From Aureicoccus marinus (GTDB lineage: Bacteria; Bacteroidota; Bacteroidia; Flavobacteriales; Flavobacteriaceae): a stretch of 64,000 nt of DNA. The notes under the pieces are model-generated. The model searched no databases. It was given only the letters and a program-made list of their open reading frames with translations, and was not told where the DNA came from. The translations under genes and the position numbers were made by a program. Of the stretch, positions 26,720 to 38,185 are shown in pieces (the first letter of the stretch is position 1; each line of letters opens with the position of its first letter). The stretch covers positions 1,913,383 to 1,977,382 of the forward strand of contig NZ_MQVX01000001.1 in NCBI RefSeq assembly GCF_002954325.1, in the 5' to 3' direction.

Positions 26720-29700
26720 TTAGGCTTCCTCTGTGTTTCGGACTTTGACTTGGTAGAACACGTTTGGTTGTGTTCCCACATGCTCCAACAAGTGGTACAT
26801 TCTGTCGTCTTTCTTCAGTTTAGAAACCTCGCTATGCTCATCATTGATGTCTCCAAAGACAATGGCTCCGGTGCCACAAGCCGCTGAACAAGCGGTTTGG
26901 AACTCCTCGTCCTTCACTTCTCTTCCATCACGCTTGGCATCCAGAATAGACTTCTGAGTCATTTGGATACACCAAGAACATTTTTCCATTACACCACGAG
27001 AACGAACGTTTACGTCTGGGTTCAAGACCATCTTACCGAGGTCGTTGTTCATGTGGTAATCGAACTCATCGTTGTTGTTGTACAAGAACCAGTTGAAACG
27101 GCGAACCTTGTACGGACAGTTGTTTGCACAGTAACGGGTACCCACACAACGGTTGTAAGCCATGTGGTTGTGACCCTGGCGGCTGTGCGCTGTAGCAGCA
27201 ACTGGACATACCGTCTCACAAGGAGCGTGGTTACAGTGCTGACACATTACTGGCTGGAAGGCTACCTGAGGATTTGCTGATGGATCTTCCATCTTTCCAA
27301 AGCCTTTCAAGCTTCCATCTTCTCCTAGCAGACCACTGATTTCGTCTTTGTACTCGTCATCTCCAGCGAAGGTATCAGCAGAAGAGTAGTAGCGGTCGAT
27401 ACGCAACCAGTGCATATCACGCGACTTGCGAATCTCTTGCTTTCCAACAACAGGAACGTTGTTCTCGGAGTGACAAGCGATCACACAGGCACCACATCCG
27501 GTACAAGCGTTCAAGTCAATCGACATATTGAAGTGGTGACCGATCGAACGATCGAAGGACTCCCACAAGTCAACACTTGTAGCAGCCACTTCCTGGTGAT
27601 CCAAAGAAACCTGTGGAATCGGATTCCAAACAGCGGCATCTTCGGTATTGAATTCGTCTAGTGTTGTTTCTTTAATGATGTCTCCACGACCCATCAAGGT
27701 TTTGTGCAGCTGAATACAAGCAAACTCGTGCATTCCGCTTTCCTTGGTCAATGAGACCTCTTGTACGTTATCAAAAGCCGTATACAAGGGGAAGGCGTTG
27801 ACACCGGTCTGCATTTCGGCTTGGATACCCGACTTGCGTCCGTAACCCAAAGCCAAACCTACCGTTCCAGGCGCTTGACCCGGTTGGATCATCACCGGTA
27901 CGTTAGGAACAGTAACTCCACCAACCTTTACAGTGACGTAGCTTCCGTTCAAACCTCCATTCGCTACATTTTCGTTGACCAACTCCATGCGCTCCGCATC
28001 GGCTTTGGACACCGTAATGTAGTTGTCCCAAGAAGCACGGCTAATCGGGTCTGGGAATTCTTGCAACCAAGGGTTGTTGGCTTGCTGCCCGTCTCCCATA
28101 CCAGATTTAGAGTACAGAACCAGCTCCATTTCTGGGCTAGCCGAGTTCATCAACGAACGCAGCGATACCGTTAAGGCAGATACGCCTGGTGTGGTCTCTT
28201 CTCCAACAGAGGCAATGGCGGCAGCAACTTCGGACACAAGCCCTTCCGCATTCGCTCCAGCATGGAAAACACCATCCTGAAGGGCCTGGTTCCAAGAACC
28301 TCCCTGAAGAACTGTTTCACCCCAGTTGGCTTTGATGTAATCGTAGTAATTCTGATCGTTACCCATCCAGCTCAACAGACAATCCTGCAGTTGGCGGGTA
28401 GAAAATAATTTACGAATAACCGGCTGCACAAGGCTGAAGTGGCCTTTTTTCAACTCCACATCTCCCCAAGATTCGAGGTAGTGCGAGCGAGCAGCAGTAT
28501 AGGTAGTAGACTCCGCCGTCTCGTCTCTCAAGAAAGAGAAAGAAACTGACAGATCCACTTGAGACACTAAATCTTTAAACTCTTGACCGTTAGGCAAGCT
28601 GTACACCGGGTTGATCCCATCAGTGATCAGCATTCCCACTTGTCCGGTCTTCATATCCGCCATCAAACGATTCAAATCATTGACGTTTCCTTCGCGGATG
28701 TAGCGCGGCGCTTTTGCATCGAATGCCTCACTTTGGATCAATTCGTTGATCGCCAAAGTAACTAGCTGAGCATCCTCATCCTGAATTCCACAAACCACAA
28801 CAGCTTTGGAACCTTTCTGACGAATCTCTTCCGTGATAGCATCGACATAGGCATCGATGGCAGAATCTTCCCCTCCACCGACAGTACTACCATTCAATTT
28901 GTAGTACAACTTGGCAAGGGCAATCTTGATCTTGGCGTTCTGTAGCGGAATACGCGTATCAGCGTTCGCACCACTCAAGCTCATATTCGACTCGACCTGA
29001 ATGTGGCGAGACATTTTTCCGTTTTTTGGGATACGTCCTTTGGCATAACCACCGTCGTAGCCTCCTCCTTGCCAATCTCCTAAGAAATCTGCGGCAAAAG
29101 AGACAATCAATTCGGCTTTTTCGAAATCGTAATCCGCAAGAGCGCGCTCTCGGTATTTTTTATCGAAGGCAGAAAGTGCTGCATCTTCTGAAATCGCATC
29201 GTATACCACGTGCTTCACAAAAGGATAAGCTGCTGCAAAATCAGCTACCAAACGCTTCATACTTGGACTAGCGTATGACTGAGTCAAGATGACCGCTTGC
29301 TTGGAACCTCCTTGCATGGCGTCCAACTTCGCTTTTACCGCTGCATCCAAAGCACTCCAATCGACTTGCTCTCCGGCCTGATTAATAGGACCTTGAATTC
29401 GGTTCTTGTCGTAAAGAGAAAGAACAGAAGCATTCACACGAGCATTACCGTGGCTTAATACAGAAGCACGGTCGTTTGGCTTGATGAAGATCGGACGACC
29501 TTCACGAGTCTTGACCAATACACTGGCAAAATCGAAACCATCTGCGATGGTGGTCGCGTAGAAGTTGGCTACCCCAGGAACGATACGGTCTGGCTGAACA
29601 ACATAAGGGATCGACTCTTTAACAGGACCTTTACAAGCCGCAAGAGAAGCCGCTGCGGTACTAAAACCAACATACTTCAAAAAGTCACGACGACTGGTAC

Positions 29701-29845
29701 TCGATTCAGCTAAGGTTTCTTCCTGCTGTAAAAAATCAGAGGTAGGAATTTCTTCTGGAAACTCATTCTGACGAATTTGATCTACAAGAGGATTCCCTTC
29801 TTGTAGTTCTATTTCGCTTTTCCAATATTTCTTATTTGACGCCAT
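26720..29845 (-). CDS. actB: Alternative complex III subunit ActB (molybdopterin-oxidoreductase-like plus ferredoxin domain)
   Basis: Large periplasmic subunit carrying the iron-sulfur clusters of alternative complex III. Length 1,041 residues. A Tat motif, S-R-R-D-F-L-K at 51-57, is followed by a hydrophobic stretch ending L-A-A-C-K, a lipobox. The long middle domain is related to molybdopterin enzymes but is not expected to bind the cofactor. The C-terminal part has four cluster motifs: C-T-G-C-G-A-C-V-I-A-C-H, C-Q-H-C..C-E-T-V-C-P, C-V-G-T-R-Y-C-A-N-N-C-P and C-S-W-C-I-Q-M followed by C-S-A-A-C-G-T. The N-terminal K-S-E-I-E-L-Q-E-G before the Tat motif is common in Bacteroidota ActB. Confidence 0.96.
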   Translation of the reverse strand: MASNKKYWKSEIELQEGNPLVDQIRQNEFPEEIPTSDFLQQEETLAESSTSRRDFLKYVGFSTAAASLAACKGPVKESIPYVVQPDRIVPGVANFYATTIADGFDFASVLVKTREGRPIFIKPNDRASVLSHGNARVNASVLSLYDKNRIQGPINQAGEQVDWSALDAAVKAKLDAMQGGSKQAVILTQSYASPSMKRLVADFAAAYPFVKHVVYDAISEDAALSAFDKKYRERALADYDFEKAELIVSFAADFLGDWQGGGYDGGYAKGRIPKNGKMSRHIQVESNMSLSGANADTRIPLQNAKIKIALAKLYYKLNGSTVGGGEDSAIDAYVDAITEEIRQKGSKAVVVCGIQDEDAQLVTLAINELIQSEAFDAKAPRYIREGNVNDLNRLMADMKTGQVGMLITDGINPVYSLPNGQEFKDLVSQVDLSVSFSFLRDETAESTTYTAARSHYLESWGDVELKKGHFSLVQPVIRKLFSTRQLQDCLLSWMGNDQNYYDYIKANWGETVLQGGSWNQALQDGVFHAGANAEGLVSEVAAAIASVGEETTPGVSALTVSLRSLMNSASPEMELVLYSKSGMGDGQQANNPWLQEFPDPISRASWDNYITVSKADAERMELVNENVANGGLNGSYVTVKVGGVTVPNVPVMIQPGQAPGTVGLALGYGRKSGIQAEMQTGVNAFPLYTAFDNVQEVSLTKESGMHEFACIQLHKTLMGRGDIIKETTLDEFNTEDAAVWNPIPQVSLDHQEVAATSVDLWESFDRSIGHHFNMSIDLNACTGCGACVIACHSENNVPVVGKQEIRKSRDMHWLRIDRYYSSADTFAGDDEYKDEISGLLGEDGSLKGFGKMEDPSANPQVAFQPVMCQHCNHAPCETVCPVAATAHSRQGHNHMAYNRCVGTRYCANNCPYKVRRFNWFLYNNNDEFDYHMNNDLGKMVLNPDVNVRSRGVMEKCSWCIQMTQKSILDAKRDGREVKDEEFQTACSAACGTGAIVFGDINDEHSEVSKLKKDDRMYHLLEHVGTQPNVFYQVKVRNTEEA

Positions 29846-29866
29846 ATGGTGCTCCTAAAAACCTGA

Positions 29867-31231
29867 TTAATAATGACATTTTCCACATTCAAGACCTCCC
29901 ATTTGTGCGGCGGTCAACTCTTCCACTTCATACTTCTTGGAGAGTTCAGCGTGGATCTTCTCGTAGTACGCGTTATCAGCCACCTTGATATTGGTCTCGC
30001 GGTGACAGTTGATACACCAGCCCATAGTGAGCGGTGAATACTGGTACATGATTTCCATCTCCTCAACCGGACCGTGGCAGGTCTGGCACTCGATCTCACC
30101 TACAGTGACGTGCTGAGAGTGGTTGAAGTAAGCAAAGTCAGGCAGGTTATGGATACGCACCCACTTCACTGGCTTAGACTCGCCTGTGTAGCTTTGGGTA
30201 CCTTCATCCCATCCTACTGCTTCGTAAAGTCTTTTGATTTCCTTGGTGTAGAATTCGTTGGTGTAGCCATTTGCCAAATCTTCTGCAGAAGGCCCTTCCG
30301 GAGTTCCCTTGTACTCGTAGATCGATTTGTGACAGTTCATACAAACATTCAAAGAAGGAATACCGGAATGCTTGGACACTCGGGCAGAAGAGTGACAGTA
30401 CGTACACTCAATTTTATTGACACCGGCGTGAATACGGTGTGAATAGTGGATTGGTTGTACTGGGGCATAGCCTTGGTCCACTCCAATTTGAGACATGTAT
30501 GCGTAAGCGAAATAGGCACTCGAGAGCAACAAGAACAACACACTGACGAATACCAAGAATTGATTCTGCGCAAAGGCTTTCCAGATCGGAGTTCTCTTTT
30601 CACGAACACGCTCCACATCAATCCCGTTGGCCTCAGCAATGCGGCGCAAGGTAGAATTGACTGTAAACAACATGATCACCAACACCGCCAAGACAAAGGC
30701 CAGAGCTCCGAGGATGATCTCGTTGGAGATACCCGGCTCTACTGGTTTCAATTCTGTGATAGGTCCTTTACCACCACCATCAGTAACTGGCGGAACATAA
30801 GCCGTATAGGCCAAAATATTGTTGATATCGGTATCACTCAAAAGCGGAAAGGCCGTCATAGCCACCTGATTCCACTCGTTGTACACTTGATTGGCGTAGC
30901 TGTCTCCAGAAGCAATCAGTCCAGCACTGTTGCGAATCCATTTGTACAACCATTCGCGATCTAAACCTTGCTCTTCGCTCAAACGCGTTTCCACGTTGCG
31001 AAGCATCGGCCCAGTCATGTTCCGATCAAGGGCGTGACAAGCCGCACAATTCTGATTAAACAATTGTTTTCCAGCAGTCGGATCTCCTCCTAGATCTGCC
31101 GAGGCTTCAGCCGCAGCTGGCTCTACAGCAGCCTCATCCTGTGCGAACAAGGGGGTTGCATTAAATAAAAATGTAATGATGAATAACCGGAGAATCTGCT
31201 TAAATTGGATGCGGTGCGAGACCTTTCTCAT
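29867..31231 (-). CDS. actA: Alternative complex III subunit ActA, multiheme cytochrome c
   Basis: Periplasmic heme subunit, first gene of the operon. From the ATG at 31231 (a TTG at 31252 is an unlikely alternative) it has 454 residues, a signal peptide ending T-P-L-F-A-Q, an N-terminal monoheme domain with C-A-A-C-H, one transmembrane helix (N-E-I-I-L-G-A-L-A-F-V-L-A-V-L-V-I-M-L), a second one (F-L-V-F-V-S-V-L-F-L-L-L), and a C-terminal pentaheme domain with C-T-Y-C-H, C-M-N-C-H, C-Q-T-C-H, C-I-N-C-H and C-G-K-C-H, the last at the very C-terminus. So six heme sites are visible. Confidence 0.95.
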   Translation of the reverse strand: MRKVSHRIQFKQILRLFIITFLFNATPLFAQDEAAVEPAAAEASADLGGDPTAGKQLFNQNCAACHALDRNMTGPMLRNVETRLSEEQGLDREWLYKWIRNSAGLIASGDSYANQVYNEWNQVAMTAFPLLSDTDINNILAYTAYVPPVTDGGGKGPITELKPVEPGISNEIILGALAFVLAVLVIMLFTVNSTLRRIAEANGIDVERVREKRTPIWKAFAQNQFLVFVSVLFLLLSSAYFAYAYMSQIGVDQGYAPVQPIHYSHRIHAGVNKIECTYCHSSARVSKHSGIPSLNVCMNCHKSIYEYKGTPEGPSAEDLANGYTNEFYTKEIKRLYEAVGWDEGTQSYTGESKPVKWVRIHNLPDFAYFNHSQHVTVGEIECQTCHGPVEEMEIMYQYSPLTMGWCINCHRETNIKVADNAYYEKIHAELSKKYEVEELTAAQMGGLECGKCHY

Positions 31232-31316
31232 GCTCTTATAATTGCTGATCAAACTTTGGCACGATTGTTACTCTAGCAGGGTGTAGAGCCACTTAAATCG
31301 GGGCGCAAATTGGCGA

Positions 31317-31324
31317 CAAAAATA
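31317..31324 (-). promoter_or_regulatory. Possible -7 element for the actA operon
   Basis: TATTTTTG on the minus strand matches TAnnTTTG and lies 86 bases above the actA ATG in the divergent gap with the SPOR gene. No TTG occurs at the proper distance, so the call is tentative. Confidence 0.3.
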
Positions 31325-31455
31325 AGGCACAAGCAGCATTTTTTGAAGTGTTAAGAGAATGGTAATACTAATTTATAATCGCTCTAAATAAGCAAAATAA
31401 AATTTGTTTAATGGCGAAAAAAATGGAACTTTAATCCCTTGTAAAACAAAAGATC

Positions 31456-31833
31456 ATGAAACGCATTAGCCTACTTGCCTTCGCCGGAATCGGACTGTTT
31501 TTTAGTACAGAAATCCACGCTCAAGAGGGAACTCTTTACATTGAACAGGATCCCAACCTTCCGGAACTGATCGAAATCTACAAAGCGGTGCGCTCCGAAA
31601 CCGACTTTTACCAAATTCAGGTGGGATTCGGAACCTACGAACAGGCCCGAAAACTGAAGAGTCAGATCGAAATCGACTATCCCAATTGGTATTCCAAGAT
31701 CGAATTCCTTTCTCCAACCTACCGTGTACGACTGGGCAAGTTTTACAACTCCCTAGAGGCTCAGCGAAAGTACCGAGAGGTACGCCGAAAATATCCGAAT
31801 GCCGTTCTTTTGGAACCAGAAAACAAACAATAA
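31456..31833 (+). CDS. Small secreted SPOR-domain protein
   Basis: A 125-residue exported protein. The signal peptide is MKRISLLAFAGIGLFFSTEIHA-Q. Residues about 50-118 form one SPOR-like repeat: F-Y-Q-I-Q-V-G-F-G-T-Y-E-Q-A-R-K-L-K at the start and Y-R-V-R-L-G-K-F-Y-N-S-L-E-A-Q-R-K near the middle. SPOR domains bind denuded glycan strands of peptidoglycan, so a cell-wall location is likely. It lies alone on the plus strand between two minus-strand operons, and its stop is 13 bases from the infB stop (convergent). Confidence 0.8.
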   Translation: MKRISLLAFAGIGLFFSTEIHAQEGTLYIEQDPNLPELIEIYKAVRSETDFYQIQVGFGTYEQARKLKSQIEIDYPNWYSKIEFLSPTYRVRLGKFYNSLEAQRKYREVRRKYPNAVLLEPENKQ

Positions 31834-31846
31834 AATCAACTGATTT

Positions 31847-34570
31847 TTACAGGGTCTTTTTGACCGCAACTTCCTGGAAGGCTTCGATGACATCATCAAT
31901 CCGAATGTCGTTGTAGTTCTTCACCTGCAATCCACAATCGTATCCTTTCGACACTTCCTTGACATCGTCCTTGAAGCGTTTCAGCGAGGCCAATTCTCCG
32001 GTGTAAACCACCACTCCTTCGCGAATGATACGAACACCTGAGTTTCGGAATAGCTTTCCGCTGGTCACCATACATCCTGCAATGGTACCAATTTTGGAAA
32101 TCTTAAAGGTTTCGCGGATTTCGGCCGTACCCGTCACTTCCTCTTTCATCTCTGGAGACAACATGCCCTCCATCGCGTCCTTGAGGTCATTGATCGCATC
32201 GTAAATGATGCTGTAGGTACGGATATCGATTTCTTCCTTATCGGCTACTGCACGGGCATTCCCCATCGGTCGAACATTAAATCCGATGATGATCGCGTCC
32301 GAAGCACTCGCTAAAAGAACATCCGACTCGGTGATCGCTCCAACTCCCTTGTGAATGATATTCACCTGGATTTCGTCGGTAGACAGTTTTTGGAAGGAAT
32401 CCGTCAAGGCCTCCACCGAACCGTCCACATCCCCTTTGAGGATAATGTTCAATTCCTGGAAGTCTCCTAAGGCGATTCGACGACCAATTTCGTCCAGGGT
32501 AATGTGACGCTGGGTACGTACACTTTGCTCGCGCTGAAGTTGTGCTCGCTTCCCTGCGATTTGTTTTGCTTCTCTTTCGTCCTCGAGCACATTGAACTTA
32601 TCACCAGCCTGAGGCGCTCCATCCAATCCAAGTACAGAAATCGGTGTTGCAGGCCCAACTTGTTTTACGTTGTTCCCACGCTCATCTTGCATAGCCTTCA
32701 CCTTACCACTGGTTGTACCCGCGAGCAGGTAATCTCCGATGCTTAAGGTTCCCGTCTGTACAAGAATGGTCGAAACATAACCACGACCCTTGTCGAGGAA
32801 GGCTTCTACCACTGTACCCGAAGCCAAACGATCTGGGTTGGCTTTGAGTTCGAGAAGTTCGGCTTCTAAGAGAACTTTTTCCAAGAGCTCATTGACCCCC
32901 TGTCCTGTTTTAGCCGAAATATCGTGCGACTGGATTTTACCACCCCAGTCTTCAACCAACAAGTTCATACCTGCCAGTCCTTCTTTTATCTTATCCGGAT
33001 TCGCCGTTGGGCGGTCAATCTTGTTGATCGCAAAGACGATCGGTACTCCTGCCGCCTGGGCGTGACTGATCGCTTCCTTGGTTTGGGGCATGATGTCGTC
33101 ATCCGCCGCAATAACAATAATGGCCAAATCCGTTACCTGAGCTCCACGTGCACGCATGGCCGTAAAGGCCTCGTGACCAGGAGTATCCAGGAAGGTGATC
33201 TTTTGTCCAGATTCCAGAGTAACTCCATAAGCACCAATGTGCTGGGTGATTCCTCCGCTCTCTCCAGCGATCACATTTTCTTTTCTGATGTAATCCAACA
33301 AAGAGGTCTTACCGTGGTCAACGTGACCCATAACGGTAACGATAGGCGCTCGGATGACCAAGTCTTCTTCTTTGTCCTCAACCTCCTCAATAGCCTCTTC
33401 CAACTCTGCAGTAACAAACTCAACCTCGTAACCAAATTCATCAGTCACGATACTCAAGGTTTCTGCATCCAGGCGCTGGTTAAGTGTCACCATAATACCA
33501 AGAGACATACAAGCCGAAATAATATCGGTTGTGCTGACCTCCATCATGGTAGCCAATTCGTTAACAGTAACAAACTCCGTAACCTTGAGGATTTTGCTCT
33601 CCAGCTGTTGCATCTGAAGATCCTTCTCGGTCTGTTGACGGTGCTGATCTCTTTTCTCACGGCGGTACTTGGCCCCGCGACCTTTATTGGATTTCCCCTG
33701 AAGTTTTTCCAGGGTTTCTCTTACTTGCTTTTGCACTTCCGCTTCGGTCGGTTCAACTTTGGCTACCGCAGGGCGCTTGCCTTTGTTGTTTCCTCTGCCA
33801 CGGTTATCTGCAGGACCTCCTTTACTGACGATTCGCTTTCTTCTCTTGCGGCGATCGTTGCTGTCTCCACCTTGAGCATCTTCCTTCTTCTTCTTCGGCT
33901 TCTCAAACTTGGACAGGTCAATCTTGGCCCCGGTAATTTTAGGACCAGTCAGTTTTTGGTACTTGGTTTCAATGTTTTGTGACTTCGCCGGAGTTCCTTC
34001 TGCAGGGGCCTCAGTTTGCCTTTCGGCCTCCGCCGTTGGAGCTTCCGCTTTCTCCTCTGCCTTTGGGGCGGCAGGGGCTTCTTCTGCAGGAGCTTCTGCA
34101 GGAGCTTCTTCTTTAACTTCAGGAGCAGCAGGCTCTTGGGCTTTTACTTCAGGGGCAGGAGCCTCTGCCGGTGTTTGCTCCACCACAGGAACTTCCTCCT
34201 CTTCTTTGGCCTTGGGCTCAAGATCAATCTTCCCAATAGTCTTAGGACCGCTGAGTTCAGCCTTGGCCTTGATTACTTCCTGGCGACGCTCACGGGCGAT
34301 GCGCTTTTCTTCCTGCTCTTGCTCAATCTGCTGACGGAGCTCTTCCTTCTCTTTGCGCTTTTCTTCACCGACTTCTTTAGAAGCTACCTTCTTGGTCATG
34401 TCGGTTTGGAACTCCTCCAACAATACCTGGTATACTTCGTCAGAAATCTTTGTCGTAGGACGTGCCTCTACCTCATGCCCTTTAGAGTTGAGATAGTCCA
34501 CTGCCCTGTCCAGCGAAATATTTAATTCTCGAAGTACTTTATTTAATCGTATTGTTGGGTTTCCCGCCAT
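31847..34570 (-). CDS. infB: Translation initiation factor IF-2
   Basis: GTPase that brings initiator tRNA to the ribosome. The 907-residue protein has an N-terminal IF2-type domain (1-60), a long low-complexity Glu/Ala/Pro-rich linker (about 100-200) and a Lys/Arg-rich patch (about 222-310), then the second IF2N domain and the G domain: G1 G-H-V-D-H-G-K-T at 415-422, G3 D-T-P-G-H-E, G4 N-K-I-D. The C-terminal domains II-IV are complete. It ends the rimP-nusA-infB operon. Confidence 0.98.
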   Translation of the reverse strand: MAGNPTIRLNKVLRELNISLDRAVDYLNSKGHEVEARPTTKISDEVYQVLLEEFQTDMTKKVASKEVGEEKRKEKEELRQQIEQEQEEKRIARERRQEVIKAKAELSGPKTIGKIDLEPKAKEEEEVPVVEQTPAEAPAPEVKAQEPAAPEVKEEAPAEAPAEEAPAAPKAEEKAEAPTAEAERQTEAPAEGTPAKSQNIETKYQKLTGPKITGAKIDLSKFEKPKKKKEDAQGGDSNDRRKRRKRIVSKGGPADNRGRGNNKGKRPAVAKVEPTEAEVQKQVRETLEKLQGKSNKGRGAKYRREKRDQHRQQTEKDLQMQQLESKILKVTEFVTVNELATMMEVSTTDIISACMSLGIMVTLNQRLDAETLSIVTDEFGYEVEFVTAELEEAIEEVEDKEEDLVIRAPIVTVMGHVDHGKTSLLDYIRKENVIAGESGGITQHIGAYGVTLESGQKITFLDTPGHEAFTAMRARGAQVTDLAIIVIAADDDIMPQTKEAISHAQAAGVPIVFAINKIDRPTANPDKIKEGLAGMNLLVEDWGGKIQSHDISAKTGQGVNELLEKVLLEAELLELKANPDRLASGTVVEAFLDKGRGYVSTILVQTGTLSIGDYLLAGTTSGKVKAMQDERGNNVKQVGPATPISVLGLDGAPQAGDKFNVLEDEREAKQIAGKRAQLQREQSVRTQRHITLDEIGRRIALGDFQELNIILKGDVDGSVEALTDSFQKLSTDEIQVNIIHKGVGAITESDVLLASASDAIIIGFNVRPMGNARAVADKEEIDIRTYSIIYDAINDLKDAMEGMLSPEMKEEVTGTAEIRETFKISKIGTIAGCMVTSGKLFRNSGVRIIREGVVVYTGELASLKRFKDDVKEVSKGYDCGLQVKNYNDIRIDDVIEAFQEVAVKKTL

Positions 34571-34608
34571 AAATAATTCTCGCTCTGCGTAATTGCTGCA
34601 AATATAGT

Positions 34609-35841
34609 TTAATCTTCAAACTCCGCTTTGAGGATTCGCACGACCTCAGCAACGGTTTCTTCTTCCAAATCGGTACGCTTCACCAAGTCCGCAGGATCCT
34701 GTTCCAAAACGCTGCGAGCGGTGTCCAATCCGATCTTTTTGAATTCTTCAATAATCCACTGATCGATTTCGTCCGAGAACTCGGTCAGCTCTACGTCTTC
34801 CTCGACTCCTTCGCGGAATACATCAATCTCGTACCCGGTTAGCTGTCCAGCTAAACGGATGTTATGCCCTCCACGACCGATGGCCTTAGAGACTTCTTCT
34901 GGCTTCAGATACACCTGAGCCGTCATTTTTTCGTCGTCCAGTTTTACGGAAGAAACTCGCGCAGGACTCAAAGCGCGAGTCACCATCAACTGAGAGTTGT
35001 TCGTCCAGTTGATCACATCGATGTTCTCGTTCCCCAATTCGCGAACGATTCCGTGAATACGGGAACCCTTCATACCGACACAGGCTCCAACAGGATCAAT
35101 ACGATCATCGTAGCTATCCACCGCTACTTTGGCCTTTTCTCCAGGAATACGGACGGCTTTTTTAATGGTGATCAAACCGTCAAATACTTCAGGGATTTCC
35201 TGAAAGAACAACTGCTCCAAGAATTTAGGCGCTGTTCTCGACATAATGATCGCCGGCTTGTTACCTTTGAGCTCAACGCTTTCGATGATCCCGCGAACAT
35301 TATCTCCTTTACGGAAGAAATCTGATGGAATCTGCTTGTCTTTCGGCAAAATAATTTCGTTCCCCTCATCGTCCAACAGAATGATGGCCTTGTGACGAAT
35401 GTGGTGCACCTCCGCAGTGTAGATCTCTCCTTCGAGGTCCTTAAACTGCTTGTATATAGTGGTGTTATCGTGCTCGTGAATCTTAGCGATTAAATTTTGA
35501 CGCAAGGCCAAAATAGAACGGCGACCCAAATCAATCAACTTCACCTCTTCAGAAACATCCTCCCCTACTTCAAAGTCAGGCTCAATCTTGCGCGCCTCGG
35601 TCAATGAAATTTCTTCGTTCGGCTCTTCGACCTGTCCGTCTTCAACAACGATACGGTTTCTCCAGATCTCCAAATCCCCTTTATCGGGGTTAATGATGAT
35701 ATCAAAGTTATCATCCGAACCGAATTTTTTCTTCAGTGCAGCTCTAAATACTTCTTCCAGGATCGCCATTAAGGTTACCCGATCGATGAATTTATCGTCT
35801 TTGAACTCTGAGAACGACTCTATGAGTGCCAGATTTTCCAT
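34609..35841 (-). CDS. nusA: Transcription termination/antitermination factor NusA
   Basis: RNA polymerase-binding factor that modulates pausing and termination. In 410 residues it has the N-terminal polymerase-binding domain, an S1 domain (about 130-200) and two KH domains, the first with G-M-K-G-S-R-I-H-G-I-V-R-E-L-G and the second with A-I-G-R-G-G-H-N-I-R-L-A. A short acidic C-terminus follows; the two extra acidic repeats of E. coli NusA are absent, as usual in this phylum. It starts 22 bases after rimP. Confidence 0.97.
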   Translation of the reverse strand: MENLALIESFSEFKDDKFIDRVTLMAILEEVFRAALKKKFGSDDNFDIIINPDKGDLEIWRNRIVVEDGQVEEPNEEISLTEARKIEPDFEVGEDVSEEVKLIDLGRRSILALRQNLIAKIHEHDNTTIYKQFKDLEGEIYTAEVHHIRHKAIILLDDEGNEIILPKDKQIPSDFFRKGDNVRGIIESVELKGNKPAIIMSRTAPKFLEQLFFQEIPEVFDGLITIKKAVRIPGEKAKVAVDSYDDRIDPVGACVGMKGSRIHGIVRELGNENIDVINWTNNSQLMVTRALSPARVSSVKLDDEKMTAQVYLKPEEVSKAIGRGGHNIRLAGQLTGYEIDVFREGVEEDVELTEFSDEIDQWIIEEFKKIGLDTARSVLEQDPADLVKRTDLEEETVAEVVRILKAEFED

Positions 35842-35863
35842 GGTAGTGGATACTTGTTTCTGT

Positions 35864-36325
35864 TTAAAATTTTAGTTTCACTTGTGCCTTTTCAATTTTA
35901 TCAAAGGACACGAATTCTCTTTTTTCCACGGTGTGCTTTCCTTTGCCCACCGGTTTGGGTTCACGGGCTTTCCAGTACAACTCGATCCCGTTGTCTTCTA
36001 CCTTTTCCAGCGTTCCCTCAAAAACGCCGTCTGCGGTTTTGACTTCCAGTTTGCGACCAATATGCTGGGGATACTGTCGAGGTAACTCTAGTGGAGAGGT
36101 GGCTCCAACAGAACTTACCTCCAAGGCAAAATCTTGTTCTTCCCGGTCCAGGTTGTGTTCTACCGCGCGACTGATTTCCATACAGTCTTCTAAATTGATC
36201 CCCTTGTCTCCGTCGAGCACGACGTGGATTCTATTATCTGCCCCGACGCTGCATTTGATGAGAAAAATATCTGGTCGTTTCTCTAATGCCTGATCGAGCA
36301 AGGCTTCTACCCGGTCTTTAAACAT
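35864..36325 (-). CDS. rimP: Ribosome maturation factor RimP
   Basis: Assists 30S subunit assembly. The 153-residue product has the RimP N-domain with I-E-I/D-C-M-E-I-S-R-A-V-E and L-E-V-S-S-V-G-A-T-S-P-L (about 87-98), and a C-terminal SH3-like barrel ending I-E-K-A-Q-V-K-L-K-F. I use the ATG at 36325; the codon before it (TTG at 36328) is unlikely. First gene of rimP-nusA-infB, preceded by a hairpin leader and a good promoter. Confidence 0.95.
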   Translation of the reverse strand: MFKDRVEALLDQALEKRPDIFLIKCSVGADNRIHVVLDGDKGINLEDCMEISRAVEHNLDREEQDFALEVSSVGATSPLELPRQYPQHIGRKLEVKTADGVFEGTLEKVEDNGIELYWKAREPKPVGKGKHTVEKREFVSFDKIEKAQVKLKF

Positions 36326-36343
36326 CAACCCTATGTATTGAAA

Positions 36344-36364
36344 GAGGGGACTCGAAGTCCCCTC
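36344..36364 (-). promoter_or_regulatory. Perfect hairpin in the rimP leader
   Basis: GAGGGGACT (36344-36352) and AGTCCCCTC (36356-36364) form a perfect 9-base stem with a 3-base loop, 19 bases before the rimP ATG and downstream of the promoter at 36392-36420, so it lies in the 5' leader of rimP-nusA-infB. It could be an attenuator, an RNA-protein site or simply an upstream terminator. Structure is seen; role is not known. Confidence 0.5.
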
Positions 36365-36391
36365 ATGAATATACTTATCCGTTCAGTGCTG

Positions 36392-36420
36392 CAAAGGTAA
36401 TCCTTTTCCTGAATTATCAA
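36392..36420 (-). promoter_or_regulatory. Promoter of rimP-nusA-infB
   Basis: Minus-strand TTG (36418-36420), 18-base spacer and TACCTTTG (36392-36399) match the Bacteroidota consensus. Predicted leader length is about 60 bases. Confidence 0.6.
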
Positions 36421-36448
36421 AAACACACTAATATTGCCGAAAACTTGA

Positions 36449-38154
<1,706 letters not shown>

Positions 38155-38185
38155 ATTTTGATTGAAATCAGTCAGGCCTTGCAAT

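Noticed and set aside
32924-34525. Long plus-strand frames opposite infB
   Set aside because: Antisense of the low-complexity linker and G domain of IF-2; no start context or known domain.
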